The notes under the pieces: model-generated | Databases searched by the model: none | What the model was told of the DNA's origin: nothing | What the model saw: the letters and a program-made list of their open reading frames with translations, nothing else | Source of the DNA: Flammeovirgaceae bacterium UBA2338 | GTDB taxonomy: Bacteria; Bacteroidota; Bacteroidia; Cytophagales; Cyclobacteriaceae | Direction of reading: 5' to 3' | DNA: 64,000 nucleotides | Assembly (NCBI GenBank): GCA_002344795.1 | Contig: DDUM01000011.1 | Coordinates: 1 to 64,000 of the forward strand | Shown here: positions 1 to 8,872 of the stretch, piece by piece | Position numbering within the stretch: the first letter of the stretch is position 1 | How the letters are laid out: every line of letters begins with the position of its first letter | Made by a program: the position numbers and the translations under genes

Positions 1-2
1 CC

Positions 3-3000
3 AATTCATACTATGCTACCGTGAGCCTGGTCTATGGTATCACCTACACTAACATTTACCATAACAGTGTGAATAATACCTCTTCTGACGAGGCGTTTCA
101 CTTCAACCGTTATCAGTCATTGGGCAACCGAATTGTGAATAATATTTTCAAAGCCAACACGGGTTATGCGGTAGAATACCAAAACTCCTCAGCAGCCAAC
201 TCGATTGTAGAATCGGACTACAACAACCTGTTCACCTCTGGTTCTTTCATCGGAAGAGATGGATCCACTAACTACGGTACCCTGAATGAATGGCAAACCG
301 CTACCGGATTTGAAGCCAACTCGCTATCTATTGATCCCCAATATCAATCCAACACGGTACTCTATACAGCAGTATCTGCACTTTCCAACATTGGAAAAAA
401 TATAAATGCAATCGTGCCTGATGATATAGATGGAATAGCCAGGCCCTCCACACCTAGTATTGGAGCCAACCAATTTGGATCATCCGGCACCCCGTTAAGT
501 GGTGAGTATACCATAAATGCAAGTGGTTCAGGCACCAATAATTTTATTACAATCACGGCTGCGTTAGACGCACTAAAAAACTTTGGCATAAGTAGTCCTG
601 TGACTTTTAAAATTACGGGTGATTTTAATGAGCAGCTTACCTTTCTGGCTGTTTCAGGATCTTCATCAACCAACACAATAACTTTTGAATCGGCAACAGG
701 GATGCCAGGTGATGCAATTATTCGCTATACCTCTACGACCAGTGGTTCAAATTTTACTATAAGGTTGAACAACGCTGACTATCATCGATTGAAAAACCTT
801 ACTATTAAAGCAGAAGGTACTACCTATGGCCGGGTGATTCACGCGATCAATCGAACCATTAATCTTGAGTTGGATGGAAACGTAATCGAAAGCGTTGTAA
901 CCACAAACACCTCAGCTGATCGCAGTGGTATTATAATCGTTTCGGCTCAGTCACAAAATGTTCACATCATAAATAACACCATTCGGTTTGGTGCTGTGGG
1001 TATAGATTTTCAAGGACCCACGTCAAAAGCTACAGGAACACTTTTGCAAAATAATTTAATCTTTCAATCGTATCATAGGGGAATTATTTTGGACTATCAT
1101 ACAGCTTTTGTTCTTGATAAAAATCGGGTATCCAATAATCCATCATCCACTAGTTTTCAGGGACTGACCATCGCAAACGTAAATGGGGCATATCAAATCA
1201 CGGCCAATAAGGTAACCGGTGGTAATGCAACTGCATTAGACATGTATGCGGCCTTAGCCACTGTGGGATCACCGGCTCTTATCGCCAACAACTTCTTCCA
1301 GTCCAATAATGGAGCAAGTTTTGCAACAGTTAATATGAACTATATTCAGAATGCTAATTTTTATCACAACAACATTAATGCAACTGGTACCGGTACAGGT
1401 TTGTATTATGCCTCAGCTTCTGGACAAAATATTAACCTGATAAATAACAATATCAAATCAAATGGCTACACGCTCAACGTTATCAACACGCCAGCCATTA
1501 GTCAAATTAACTATAATAATTACTTTACAAGTGGTACAACACTGGCGCGTTGGAATAGTGTAGACCAACCTGCCCTGGGTGCATTGCAAGGAGCGACAGG
1601 TCAAGATACAAATTCACTTTCTGTCGATCCACAATACCAGTCAGATAGCGATCTTACCACACTTGCTTCATCACTGGCAGGTGCAGGGTTGGATTTAACT
1701 GCTTTTGTACCTGCTGATATTAACGGAAGTATTCGATCTATCCCAGTCAGCATAGGAGCCACTCAATATTCAGCTGCCTTTAATTTTGATGGAGTATTAA
1801 GTCGAATTATTACTCCGGCTAATTCGTGTTCATTAACGAATGCAACAGATGTTCGTGTAGAAGTAACCAACCTGGGGGCGGTATCAATTTCAGGATTACA
1901 GGTTGCCTATCAGATCAATGGAGGAGCTCCTGTGGTTGAAACTATACCTGGAACAGTTACTATCCTTCCGGCAGGTAAGTATGAATACACATTTGCTCAA
2001 AAAGCTGACCTCACAGTCAAACAAGCTTATACGGTGAAGGCATATATTATATTTGCCGCGGATGAGAATACCACCAACGACCAACTTGAAACAACGGTAA
2101 CCCATTTTCCTGATCTGGTCACAACCCTTACGGGAGACGCAACTATCTGTAAATCTACCTCCATCACACTAACTGCTACCGGAGGTACTCAATACCTGTG
2201 GGATACAGGTGCTACATCTGCTTCAATTACCGTAACGCCATTAGTAACGACAACCTATTCTGTTACAATAACAAATGCCAATGGATGTTCAGAGGCAAAA
2301 TCTGTTGTTGTTACCGTTAAAGAAATTCCATTGATCAGTTATACCAATGACCTCGGGTATACAAGTTCATTGGTATCACCCACACAGGGCGGTTCTGATC
2401 TACCTTTTGAGTTCAGAATGATCTATACGGATACCAATGGTAACTTGCCTGCCAGTGGCTACCCCAGGGTAGAACTTGATGCGAACAGTAATGGGCAGGC
2501 AACGGATCCGTTGGATATCATACGGGTAATGCAGGAAGCGGATGCGACAGATGTTGATGTAACGGATGGAAAAGAATACAGAGTTACGATTACCAACTTG
2601 TCGGATCAAATTAGTTGGAAAAGCCGAATTGTTGCAAATAATTCAGATGGTTGCAGTGCTCAAACTCCATTTGTTTCCGAGCCCTTCGTTTCAAATGATT
2701 TACTAGACGTTGCCATCTATGCCAACGATATCTCATTCAGTAAGTCCAATCCTGCCATTAATGAATCTATAAAGATTTATGCACGCATTCGAAATACCTC
2801 AGATTTTGTAGCAGAGAATTTTGTTGTATCTGCTTACATAGAAAATGTGCAGGTATTTTCAAAAACAGTAGTACAAGTAAATCCACAATCATCTATCACC
2901 TTGCAATGGGATCAAAACTTTGTTGCATCCGGGTTTTATCCTGTGAAGGTGGTAATTGATGAAACCAACGTGTTGAGTGAAGACAATGAACTAAATAATT

Positions 3001-6000
3001 TTGCCATTCGACCGGTGATTGTTGGGGATTATCAATTGCCCGGTGGTATTAATCCCGTTGCCACTGCATTACCTCTTTCATTACAACCGAATAGCATTAT
3101 TACCATTACTGGTAAAGCAGAATATTTTGGGATTCAGCCATCCGTTGACCCGGATGTGGCAGGGGCAACCGTTATTGTACGAATAACAGGTGGTGGTGTT
3201 GGCCAAACCACTACCCTGGCTGATGGCACTTACCAACTTGGAGTCCGTGTTCCTGCTGTAGCCGGCACCTATACACTCAACGTAGAAGTGACTGATTATA
3301 CCTTAACCGGCTACCAGGGACCAATTACATTTACGGTGCTACCGGCTCCACCTCTCCCAGATTTATCCACGATTATTACGCTATCAAAGTCTACCATTTT
3401 GCAGGGAGAGCAAATAACCGGTACGGCTATCATACAAAATGTGGGTGAGATCGCGGCTAATAATTTTGTGTTCCGCTATCTCAATTGTGATGCTATCCTT
3501 GGTGAGTACGTCATCGCTCAATTAAATCCTGGTGAGTCATTGACCTATCAATTCACTACCACTACCAATGTGATAGGTGATTGTTTCAATCGCAATAATT
3601 GCTTGTTTAGGAGTGAAGCTGACTTGAATAATCAAGTGGTGGAGAAAACAAAAATCAATAATCAATCCACTGCTTATCTCACAGTGCTTCCTGGTAAGCC
3701 AGATCTCACTGTGAATAACCCTACCAATCAATCTATACCGGGTAATATAAATATGCTTAATCCATTTACATTTTATGTAAGAGTAGACAACATTGGAGGT
3801 GTTGATGCCAGCACACCGTTTGATGTCAACGTGTACATGGATGCAACACTGATACACACTGAATCATTGGCTTCCTTACCAACTTGTGCAAACCATACAT
3901 TTACGGTGGCGCATACCTTCTCAGATATTCTCGACCATGTGGTGACTATCCGTGTTGATGAACCAATTGGTTCTGGAAATGTTGACGAATACAGAGAAAC
4001 CAACAACGAATTTTCTAAAATCATTAAACATCTCCCGCCACCATTACAATATCCAAACCTAAATGTTAACAATCAGGATATTACCGTTACTCCGGTTTTA
4101 CCAGCTGTAGGTAATAATTTCAATATTGATGTTGTATATCGGAATGCGGGATCTGTGCCAATTGCAGCTCCGTTTGATCTGGAATTAACAGTAATTGAGA
4201 ACGGAATCCCACGCATTGAGACGCAAACCGTTAATAGCGGAATGGCGGTAGGGGCAACTGCCACAGCAACCCTGACAACAAACCTTCAAAGTGATGGTGA
4301 TCATGCTTTTCGCATTCAGCTGGATAACGGGAATGCCATCACCGAAAGCTCAGAAGGGGATAACGTGGCTCAGATGCCGTTGTGTCTTGATTTTTCAATA
4401 GGCCCTCTGGGTGGAGTTTGGAGTGGTGGGTTTTATGTGAATACTATCCAGAATTTGATTGCAACTATTTACAACAATGGCTTATTTACTGCTACTAACG
4501 TTCCTGTTTCTTTTTATTTGGATAATGTGCCGATTGGATCCACAACCTTACCTGTAGTTGGTCCTGGTGTTCAGGTAGGTAGCTACTCTGTATCTCTTCC
4601 ATTCCTATTCGATCAGGTGGGCACATTTGAATTAAAAGTGAAAGTAGATGATTTGAATGCCTATACCGAATGCCGCGAGGATAACAACGAATATAAAGCA
4701 AACATTAACGTGCGCGTACCAGCTCCTGATTTGAGGGTACTTTCCGAGTATATTTCTCCCAGCAAAATCAATCCCGATATAAACGAACCCATAACCATTT
4801 TCCTATCCTATGATAATATTGGGGTAGGGGCAACTGGCCCATTCAAGGCACGCATTCTTGTGGATGATGTTCCTTTGGGTTTGGATATTAATATTCCTTC
4901 TGTAACAGCAGGGGAGGATGGTACAATACAGGTGACAACTCCTTACAGTAGTTCCACTGCCGGCATCCGAATTATTCGTGCGCTATTGGATCCTGACAAT
5001 GAAATTACAGAGACAACGAAAACAAATAATGAAGCCTCCCGGGCATTGGTGGTGGGCAAGGCGCCTAACTTGTTGTTCACCGATTTGCAATCGAGTATTT
5101 CCTGTCCAGCTGATGGTGATAATGTGGTAATAACTGCGACAATGTTTAACTCCGGAGATCTTGATGCTACAGCAGATGTACATTTCTTTTACATTACTGA
5201 ATCGGATACCATTCCCATTGATGTGAAGCAGTTTACCCTTGCGGGTAAACAATCCATCTCTGTTCAGACCGATTGGCTGGTTATCAATAAGAATTTTAAA
5301 CTCTATGGAGAAATAAGAGGAAGTGATCCTGAAGAATTTGATCTTACGGATAATACCATCTTAACCAAACTTTGCGGTGGCCCTTATTATAATCTCCTGG
5401 TATCGGCTATGGGTCAAGGCATAGTTCAAAAGACGCCAAGCCTCAACCGCTATGAAGGAGTACAACAAGTCAAGATAACAGCTGTCCCTGCTGCTGGTTG
5501 GGATTTTATTGGTTGGCAGGGCGATGCGATAGGTACAACAAATCCATTAACATTTGACCTCACGAGCGATCGGAATATTTCAGCTATGTTTAGTCAAACC
5601 GTTACCATTCCGACAGCTCAGAACGGGGAGCGCTGTGGGGAGGGAGTTGTGACTCTGGGTGCCACAGGTGCAACAGGGACAGAAACCTATGAATGGTATA
5701 CCCAGGCTACCGGAGGTGCTCCAATCTCTGTTTCTACAAACCCAACTTTTACTACACCATCGTTAACAACAACAACTAGTTACTATGTATTGATCCGATC
5801 CTCATCAAATCAAAGTTCCAGAATGGAAGTAGTAGCTACTATAAACCCTATTCCAGCCCAACCCATAATCACCATAATTGGTGATATGCCTTTCTGCCCT
5901 GAAAAGCAGGAGAGTGTAACCCTGGTAGCGCCTTCAGGTTTTGCTGAATATTTATGGTCAAACTCCGAAGCTACAGAACAAATTGTTGTGACCAGCGCTG

Positions 6001-6371
6001 GCACTTACAGTGTTCAGGTAACCAACACACAAGGTTGTACAAGTGAAGCATCTCTTCCGTTAGACATAACTGTAGAATCATGCACAGAACTAATCGTTTA
6101 CAACGGTATATCCGCTAATGATGATGAGTTGAACAGCTATATGCAAATCAAAAACATTGATGCGTTCCCTGATACAAGGGCCAATCAGTTAAAGATCTAC
6201 AACCGTTGGGGAGATATGGTATTTGAGGTAAGAAATTATGATAACTTAAATAACAAGTTTGTAGGACTTAATAGGAATGGTGACAAACTGCCTTCAGGCA
6301 CCTATTTCTACATTCTGAAATTTGATTCAGGTAGACCTGGTTTAAGTGGGTATCTTGAGTTGAAACGGTAA
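3..6371 (+). CDS. Giant secreted multidomain protein, T9SS type B sorting domain (5' end outside window)
   Basis: The frame is open from the first bases, so the start lies upstream and only the C-terminal part, about 2120 residues, is visible. The first ~590 residues are asparagine-rich beta-helix-like repeats in two modules, each ending in a D-I-(D/N)-G segment followed by IGA(N/T)Q. From ~590 to ~1790 come many CARDB-type adhesion modules of ~110 residues, opening with PDL or PNL and ending in a D-N-E/N-N motif, interrupted by an Ig/PKD-like module (~697-765) and a carboxypeptidase-regulatory-like module (~1020-1110). An InlB-type repeat lies at ~1791-1860, then two Ig-like modules. The last ~90 residues are a gliding-motility-associated (type B) C-terminal domain with the IYNRWG and SGTYFY motifs, which direct export by T9SS. 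An extracellular adhesin or matrix role is inferred; no enzyme domain is seen. Confidence 0.9.
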   Translation, partial: NSYYATVSLVYGITYTNIYHNSVNNTSSDEAFHFNRYQSLGNRIVNNIFKANTGYAVEYQNSSAANSIVESDYNNLFTSGSFIGRDGSTNYGTLNEWQTATGFEANSLSIDPQYQSNTVLYTAVSALSNIGKNINAIVPDDIDGIARPSTPSIGANQFGSSGTPLSGEYTINASGSGTNNFITITAALDALKNFGISSPVTFKITGDFNEQLTFLAVSGSSSTNTITFESATGMPGDAIIRYTSTTSGSNFTIRLNNADYHRLKNLTIKAEGTTYGRVIHAINRTINLELDGNVIESVVTTNTSADRSGIIIVSAQSQNVHIINNTIRFGAVGIDFQGPTSKATGTLLQNNLIFQSYHRGIILDYHTAFVLDKNRVSNNPSSTSFQGLTIANVNGAYQITANKVTGGNATALDMYAALATVGSPALIANNFFQSNNGASFATVNMNYIQNANFYHNNINATGTGTGLYYASASGQNINLINNNIKSNGYTLNVINTPAISQINYNNYFTSGTTLARWNSVDQPALGALQGATGQDTNSLSVDPQYQSDSDLTTLASSLAGAGLDLTAFVPADINGSIRSIPVSIGATQYSAAFNFDGVLSRIITPANSCSLTNATDVRVEVTNLGAVSISGLQVAYQINGGAPVVETIPGTVTILPAGKYEYTFAQKADLTVKQAYTVKAYIIFAADENTTNDQLETTVTHFPDLVTTLTGDATICKSTSITLTATGGTQYLWDTGATSASITVTPLVTTTYSVTITNANGCSEAKSVVVTVKEIPLISYTNDLGYTSSLVSPTQGGSDLPFEFRMIYTDTNGNLPASGYPRVELDANSNGQATDPLDIIRVMQEADATDVDVTDGKEYRVTITNLSDQISWKSRIVANNSDGCSAQTPFVSEPFVSNDLLDVAIYANDISFSKSNPAINESIKIYARIRNTSDFVAENFVVSAYIENVQVFSKTVVQVNPQSSITLQWDQNFVASGFYPVKVVIDETNVLSEDNELNNFAIRPVIVGDYQLPGGINPVATALPLSLQPNSIITITGKAEYFGIQPSVDPDVAGATVIVRITGGGVGQTTTLADGTYQLGVRVPAVAGTYTLNVEVTDYTLTGYQGPITFTVLPAPPLPDLSTIITLSKSTILQGEQITGTAIIQNVGEIAANNFVFRYLNCDAILGEYVIAQLNPGESLTYQFTTTTNVIGDCFNRNNCLFRSEADLNNQVVEKTKINNQSTAYLTVLPGKPDLTVNNPTNQSIPGNINMLNPFTFYVRVDNIGGVDASTPFDVNVYMDATLIHTESLASLPTCANHTFTVAHTFSDILDHVVTIRVDEPIGSGNVDEYRETNNEFSKIIKHLPPPLQYPNLNVNNQDITVTPVLPAVGNNFNIDVVYRNAGSVPIAAPFDLELTVIENGIPRIETQTVNSGMAVGATATATLTTNLQSDGDHAFRIQLDNGNAITESSEGDNVAQMPLCLDFSIGPLGGVWSGGFYVNTIQNLIATIYNNGLFTATNVPVSFYLDNVPIGSTTLPVVGPGVQVGSYSVSLPFLFDQVGTFELKVKVDDLNAYTECREDNNEYKANINVRVPAPDLRVLSEYISPSKINPDINEPITIFLSYDNIGVGATGPFKARILVDDVPLGLDINIPSVTAGEDGTIQVTTPYSSSTAGIRIIRALLDPDNEITETTKTNNEASRALVVGKAPNLLFTDLQSSISCPADGDNVVITATMFNSGDLDATADVHFFYITESDTIPIDVKQFTLAGKQSISVQTDWLVINKNFKLYGEIRGSDPEEFDLTDNTILTKLCGGPYYNLLVSAMGQGIVQKTPSLNRYEGVQQVKITAVPAAGWDFIGWQGDAIGTTNPLTFDLTSDRNISAMFSQTVTIPTAQNGERCGEGVVTLGATGATGTETYEWYTQATGGAPISVSTNPTFTTPSLTTTTSYYVLIRSSSNQSSRMEVVATINPIPAQPIITIIGDMPFCPEKQESVTLVAPSGFAEYLWSNSEATEQIVVTSAGTYSVQVTNTQGCTSEASLPLDITVESCTELIVYNGISANDDELNSYMQIKNIDAFPDTRANQLKIYNRWGDMVFEVRNYDNLNNKFVGLNRNGDKLPSGTYFYILKFDSGRPGLSGYLELKR

Positions 6372-6400
6372 AATTATTACAGCATACCTGTATAATTTCT
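6371..6400 (+). terminator. Hairpin directly after the giant gene
   Basis: An 11-12 bp stem with one bulge (6371-6382 pairs with 6388-6398, loop of about 5 nt) begins inside the stop codon and is followed by T-rich sequence. It is a plausible rho-independent terminator, although the stem is AT-rich. Confidence 0.4.
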
Positions 6401-6476
6401 TATTGCAGATGAAATAAGCCACCTGTTTTTTGTTGCAAAGGGGGATTATCAACCTTCCATAAAAGTATAATTTTAC

Positions 6477-6507
6477 TTTGAAGACTCTCTCACTGTCAGT
6501 ATCTTAG
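6477..6507 (+). promoter_or_regulatory. Predicted promoter for ku
   Basis: TTTG at 6477-6480 and TATCTTAG at 6500-6507 are separated by 19 nt. This matches the Bacteroidota primary sigma consensus TTTG-N19-TAnnTTTG with one mismatch. The predicted RNA start near 6511 gives a leader of about 40 nt before ku. Confidence 0.5.
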
Positions 6508-6551
6508 CGCCTTATATCTAATTTTTTAGACTAAGTAAAACATTTTTTACT

Positions 6552-7409
6552 ATGAGAGCCATCTGGAAAGGTCACATTCAATTTTCGCTGGTCACTATCC
6601 CGATAAGGATTTACAATGCTATTGATTCTGGTCGGTCGATTAGTTTCAATTTGTTATCTAAAGAAGGACACAACCCGGTTAGCTATGAAAAGAAGGATAA
6701 GGTGACAGGTAAGCCATTGAAAAATGATGAGATTGTAAAGGGCTATCAGTATGAACCTGGTCAATTCGTGATTGTTGAACCGGATGACTTTAGTAAAGTG
6801 AAGTTGAAGAGCACGAGGGTGATCGAGATAGAAGGTTTTGTGAAAGAGGAAGAAGTGCATCCTACCCTGTTTGAAGCTCCTTATTTTATTGGCCCTGATG
6901 GAGATGTGGCTGCTAAAGCATATGCATTGCTGTGTGGTACGTTAAAGGAAAGTGGTAAGATTGGAGTAGGTAAAGTAGTGTTGAGAGATCGGGAAACGCC
7001 TGTATTGATCAATCCACACGAGGGGGGTATTATGATGTATAGATTGAGGTATCCCAATGAGGTGAGGAGTATGCGCGAAGTGCCTCAATTGATAGAAGTA
7101 AAAGAGGCTGATAAAGAGCAACTTAAACTAGCTAAGACATTGGTGGATTCAATGACTACCAAGTTTTCCAAAATAGAAATGAAGGATCATTACTATGATG
7201 CATTGAAAACCATCATTGATGCTAAAATAGCTGGCAAAGAAGTGGTGACAGTAACTGAAGAAGAACCGGAGGTGGTGGATATCATGACGGCTCTTAAAGC
7301 CAGTATTGATCAGGCTAAAAAGAAGCCTATGGAAAAGGCGAAAGGAACCCTTGCCAGAGAAAAGAAAAAAGCAAAACCCGCAAAAGCAGTTAAACGAAAG
7401 GCCAGCTAA
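6552..7409 (+). CDS. ku: Bacterial Ku protein, non-homologous end joining
   Basis: Ku forms a ring-shaped homodimer that threads onto double-strand DNA ends and recruits a ligase, usually LigD. The 285-residue product begins with the family signature MRAIWKGHI followed by S-L-V-x-I-P-(V/I), and contains the Ku beta-barrel core to about residue 230 with the typical VIEPDDF-like and YFIGPDG-like segments. The last ~45 residues are lysine- and alanine-rich, the basic tail that bacterial Ku proteins use for DNA binding and threading. Length is usual for the family. No ligD lies in this window, so the partner must be encoded elsewhere or be a different ligase. The preceding giant gene ends in a hairpin, and ku has its own predicted promoter. 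Confidence 0.95.
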   Translation: MRAIWKGHIQFSLVTIPIRIYNAIDSGRSISFNLLSKEGHNPVSYEKKDKVTGKPLKNDEIVKGYQYEPGQFVIVEPDDFSKVKLKSTRVIEIEGFVKEEEVHPTLFEAPYFIGPDGDVAAKAYALLCGTLKESGKIGVGKVVLRDRETPVLINPHEGGIMMYRLRYPNEVRSMREVPQLIEVKEADKEQLKLAKTLVDSMTTKFSKIEMKDHYYDALKTIIDAKIAGKEVVTVTEEEPEVVDIMTALKASIDQAKKKPMEKAKGTLAREKKKAKPAKAVKRKAS

Positions 7410-7416
7410 GCTGTGC

Positions 7417-7447
7417 TTCGCATTCTTCGCCTAATCCTTTATCTTTG
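7417..7447 (+). promoter_or_regulatory. Predicted promoter, near-leaderless, for TPR gene
   Basis: TTCG at 7417-7420, 19 nt spacer, and TATCTTTG at 7440-7447 match the Bacteroidota promoter consensus. The GTG start at 7453 is only 5 nt beyond the -7 element, so the transcript would begin almost at the start codon. Confidence 0.55.
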
Positions 7448-7452
7448 CACCC

Positions 7453-8052
7453 GTGGCAAAGGTGATTAAATTTCCAATTCAAACGCCTGAGAAGTTTGGC
7501 TTTAAGCCTGTAAGAAGGCGTAAAACAACCGGTACCTCCAAACCTGGCCAACTCAATTTGTTTACCGGTGGTAAACTGGTAAAACTCAATCAACTTTCTG
7601 CTTTTGAAGAAGCCTTGCTGATGGATGAGCAAGGTGACGTTAAGGCAAAGGAACTCTACCAAAAAGCCATTCTGGAGGGTGATTCTATCGCAGATGCTTA
7701 CTGTAATTTAGGGATTATAGAATCGGAGGCAAAGAATTTTGGTAAAGCGATTGATTGCTTCACTTTGTCCTTAAAAGAGGAACCAAGGCATTTTGAGTCA
7801 CACTACAACCTGGCTAACCTGTATGCCGAGATTGGTAATTTTCCTTTGGCCAAAGTGCATTACCAAACCTCAATTGAAATTGAACCGGAATTTCCCAATA
7901 GCCACTTTAACCTGGGGCTGACGCTGGCAATGAACAAGGAAATTGAGAATGCTATTCTATCCCTTATGAATTACAGAAAACGAGCTGCTCCTGAAGAAAG
8001 GGGGCATGCCGATGAGCTGATCAGCACGCTTACACACACAATTACCAATTAA
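7453..8052 (+). CDS. Tetratricopeptide repeat protein
   Basis: A 199-residue protein of probably cytoplasmic location with a basic, disordered N-terminus (residues ~1-45) and about four TPR units from ~50 to ~190. The motif pattern is visible as ADAYCNLGIIE, HFESHYNLANLY and FPNSHFNLGLTLA. TPRs mediate protein-protein contacts and no catalytic domain is present. The start is GTG at 7453, immediately after a strong promoter -7 element, which supports this start over internal codons. The 3' end overlaps the convergent downstream gene by 4 nt. The partner of this protein cannot be told from sequence. Confidence 0.8.
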   Translation: MAKVIKFPIQTPEKFGFKPVRRRKTTGTSKPGQLNLFTGGKLVKLNQLSAFEEALLMDEQGDVKAKELYQKAILEGDSIADAYCNLGIIESEAKNFGKAIDCFTLSLKEEPRHFESHYNLANLYAEIGNFPLAKVHYQTSIEIEPEFPNSHFNLGLTLAMNKEIENAILSLMNYRKRAAPEERGHADELISTLTHTITN

Positions 8053-8567
8053 ATTTTCCTTAACTGCCTCAATACCTTTTTCCCTCTGGATACAAATCCG
8101 GCACTGGCATAGGGCATTTGATCTTCGATGATGGCGATAAGTTCTCCTTTAAGTTCCGGATATTCACGAGTGAGATTGGCCAATACCGTCATACTAAAGA
8201 CTTTAATAGCTACAGGCTCTTTTTTGCCATGAAGTAATTTAAAGCAATTGTTGAGCGTAATTCCGTGTAATGATTTTGGAATTTCAATGAATTGAAGCAA
8301 TCTGACCGTATTCCTTTTCACAGCATCGGGAAGTTTAGGCTTTTTTAGATTGGTGATTATCTCTTTTAAGTGAGGTTCAATCAGTTGTGGGTGTTTCTTT
8401 ACAGAATAGCTTAGTGGCCATGCCGCACGTTGAGTAATTCGATATTCACAGTTCAGAAAAGCATCAACCAATACCGAAAACCGCTCCTGATCATTTCCTA
8501 CATAGGCCACAATCCTGTCACAAGTTGCTTTATTAAAATCCTTTTGGAGTTCTTTTATTAGGTTCAT
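8049..8567 (-). CDS. HEAT-repeat-like hypothetical protein
   Basis: A 172-residue, all-helical, basic protein without signal peptide or membrane segment. Repeating helical pairs of about 35-40 residues (for example around the segments ITQRAAWPLSY and PDAVKRNTVRLLQFIE) resemble HEAT/ARM-type solenoids. Small proteins of this kind are common in Bacteroidota and some are annotated, wrongly in my view, as adenylosuccinate lyase; no lyase signature is visible here. It converges with the TPR gene and overlaps it by 4 nt. Function unknown. Confidence 0.7.
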   Translation of the reverse strand: MNLIKELQKDFNKATCDRIVAYVGNDQERFSVLVDAFLNCEYRITQRAAWPLSYSVKKHPQLIEPHLKEIITNLKKPKLPDAVKRNTVRLLQFIEIPKSLHGITLNNCFKLLHGKKEPVAIKVFSMTVLANLTREYPELKGELIAIIEDQMPYASAGFVSRGKKVLRQLRKI

Positions 8568-8668
8568 AATCAGTGAATTAGATTAGAAATAAAAACATAA
8601 CTATCTGAATATTAGGATTTTTAACCACTTGATATTAACTTCATATTTAAGTTAAAATCGATGTGTTT

Positions 8669-8773
8669 ATGTTAATATTTTTTGCCATCGCTGCTATGTC
8701 CATTTTTCAGATAGGCCTCTGCTTTCTTTGTCTGCACCTGCAAAAGGCCAGGGCGCTTAGAAGGTCTAATTGA
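8669..8773 (+). CDS. Possible 34-residue membrane micropeptide in a 305-nt gap
   Basis: The 305 nt between the HEAT-like gene and uup hold one notable short frame: an ATG at 8669 followed by a hydrophobic stretch of about 20 residues rich in F, I, A, L and C, then a basic tail (LQKARALRRSN). That is a single-pass membrane peptide topology. No convincing ribosome site or coupled neighbour is seen, so chance is a real alternative. Otherwise the gap is AT-rich with no clear hairpin. Confidence 0.2.
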   Translation: MLIFFAIAAMSIFQIGLCFLCLHLQKARALRRSN

Positions 8774-8872
8774 AAAACCAGAACTGCTAAATTTAGAAAA
8801 GGGTCTCTATTTTTAGGGGTCATCCTGTATTTCATTCTTTGTTCTGCTAAATTGCCGCCCAATTGAGCAGAC

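Noticed and set aside
1896..5252. Reverse-strand frames inside the giant gene
   Set aside because: They are antisense shadows of the repetitive coding sequence, with no family-like protein or start context.
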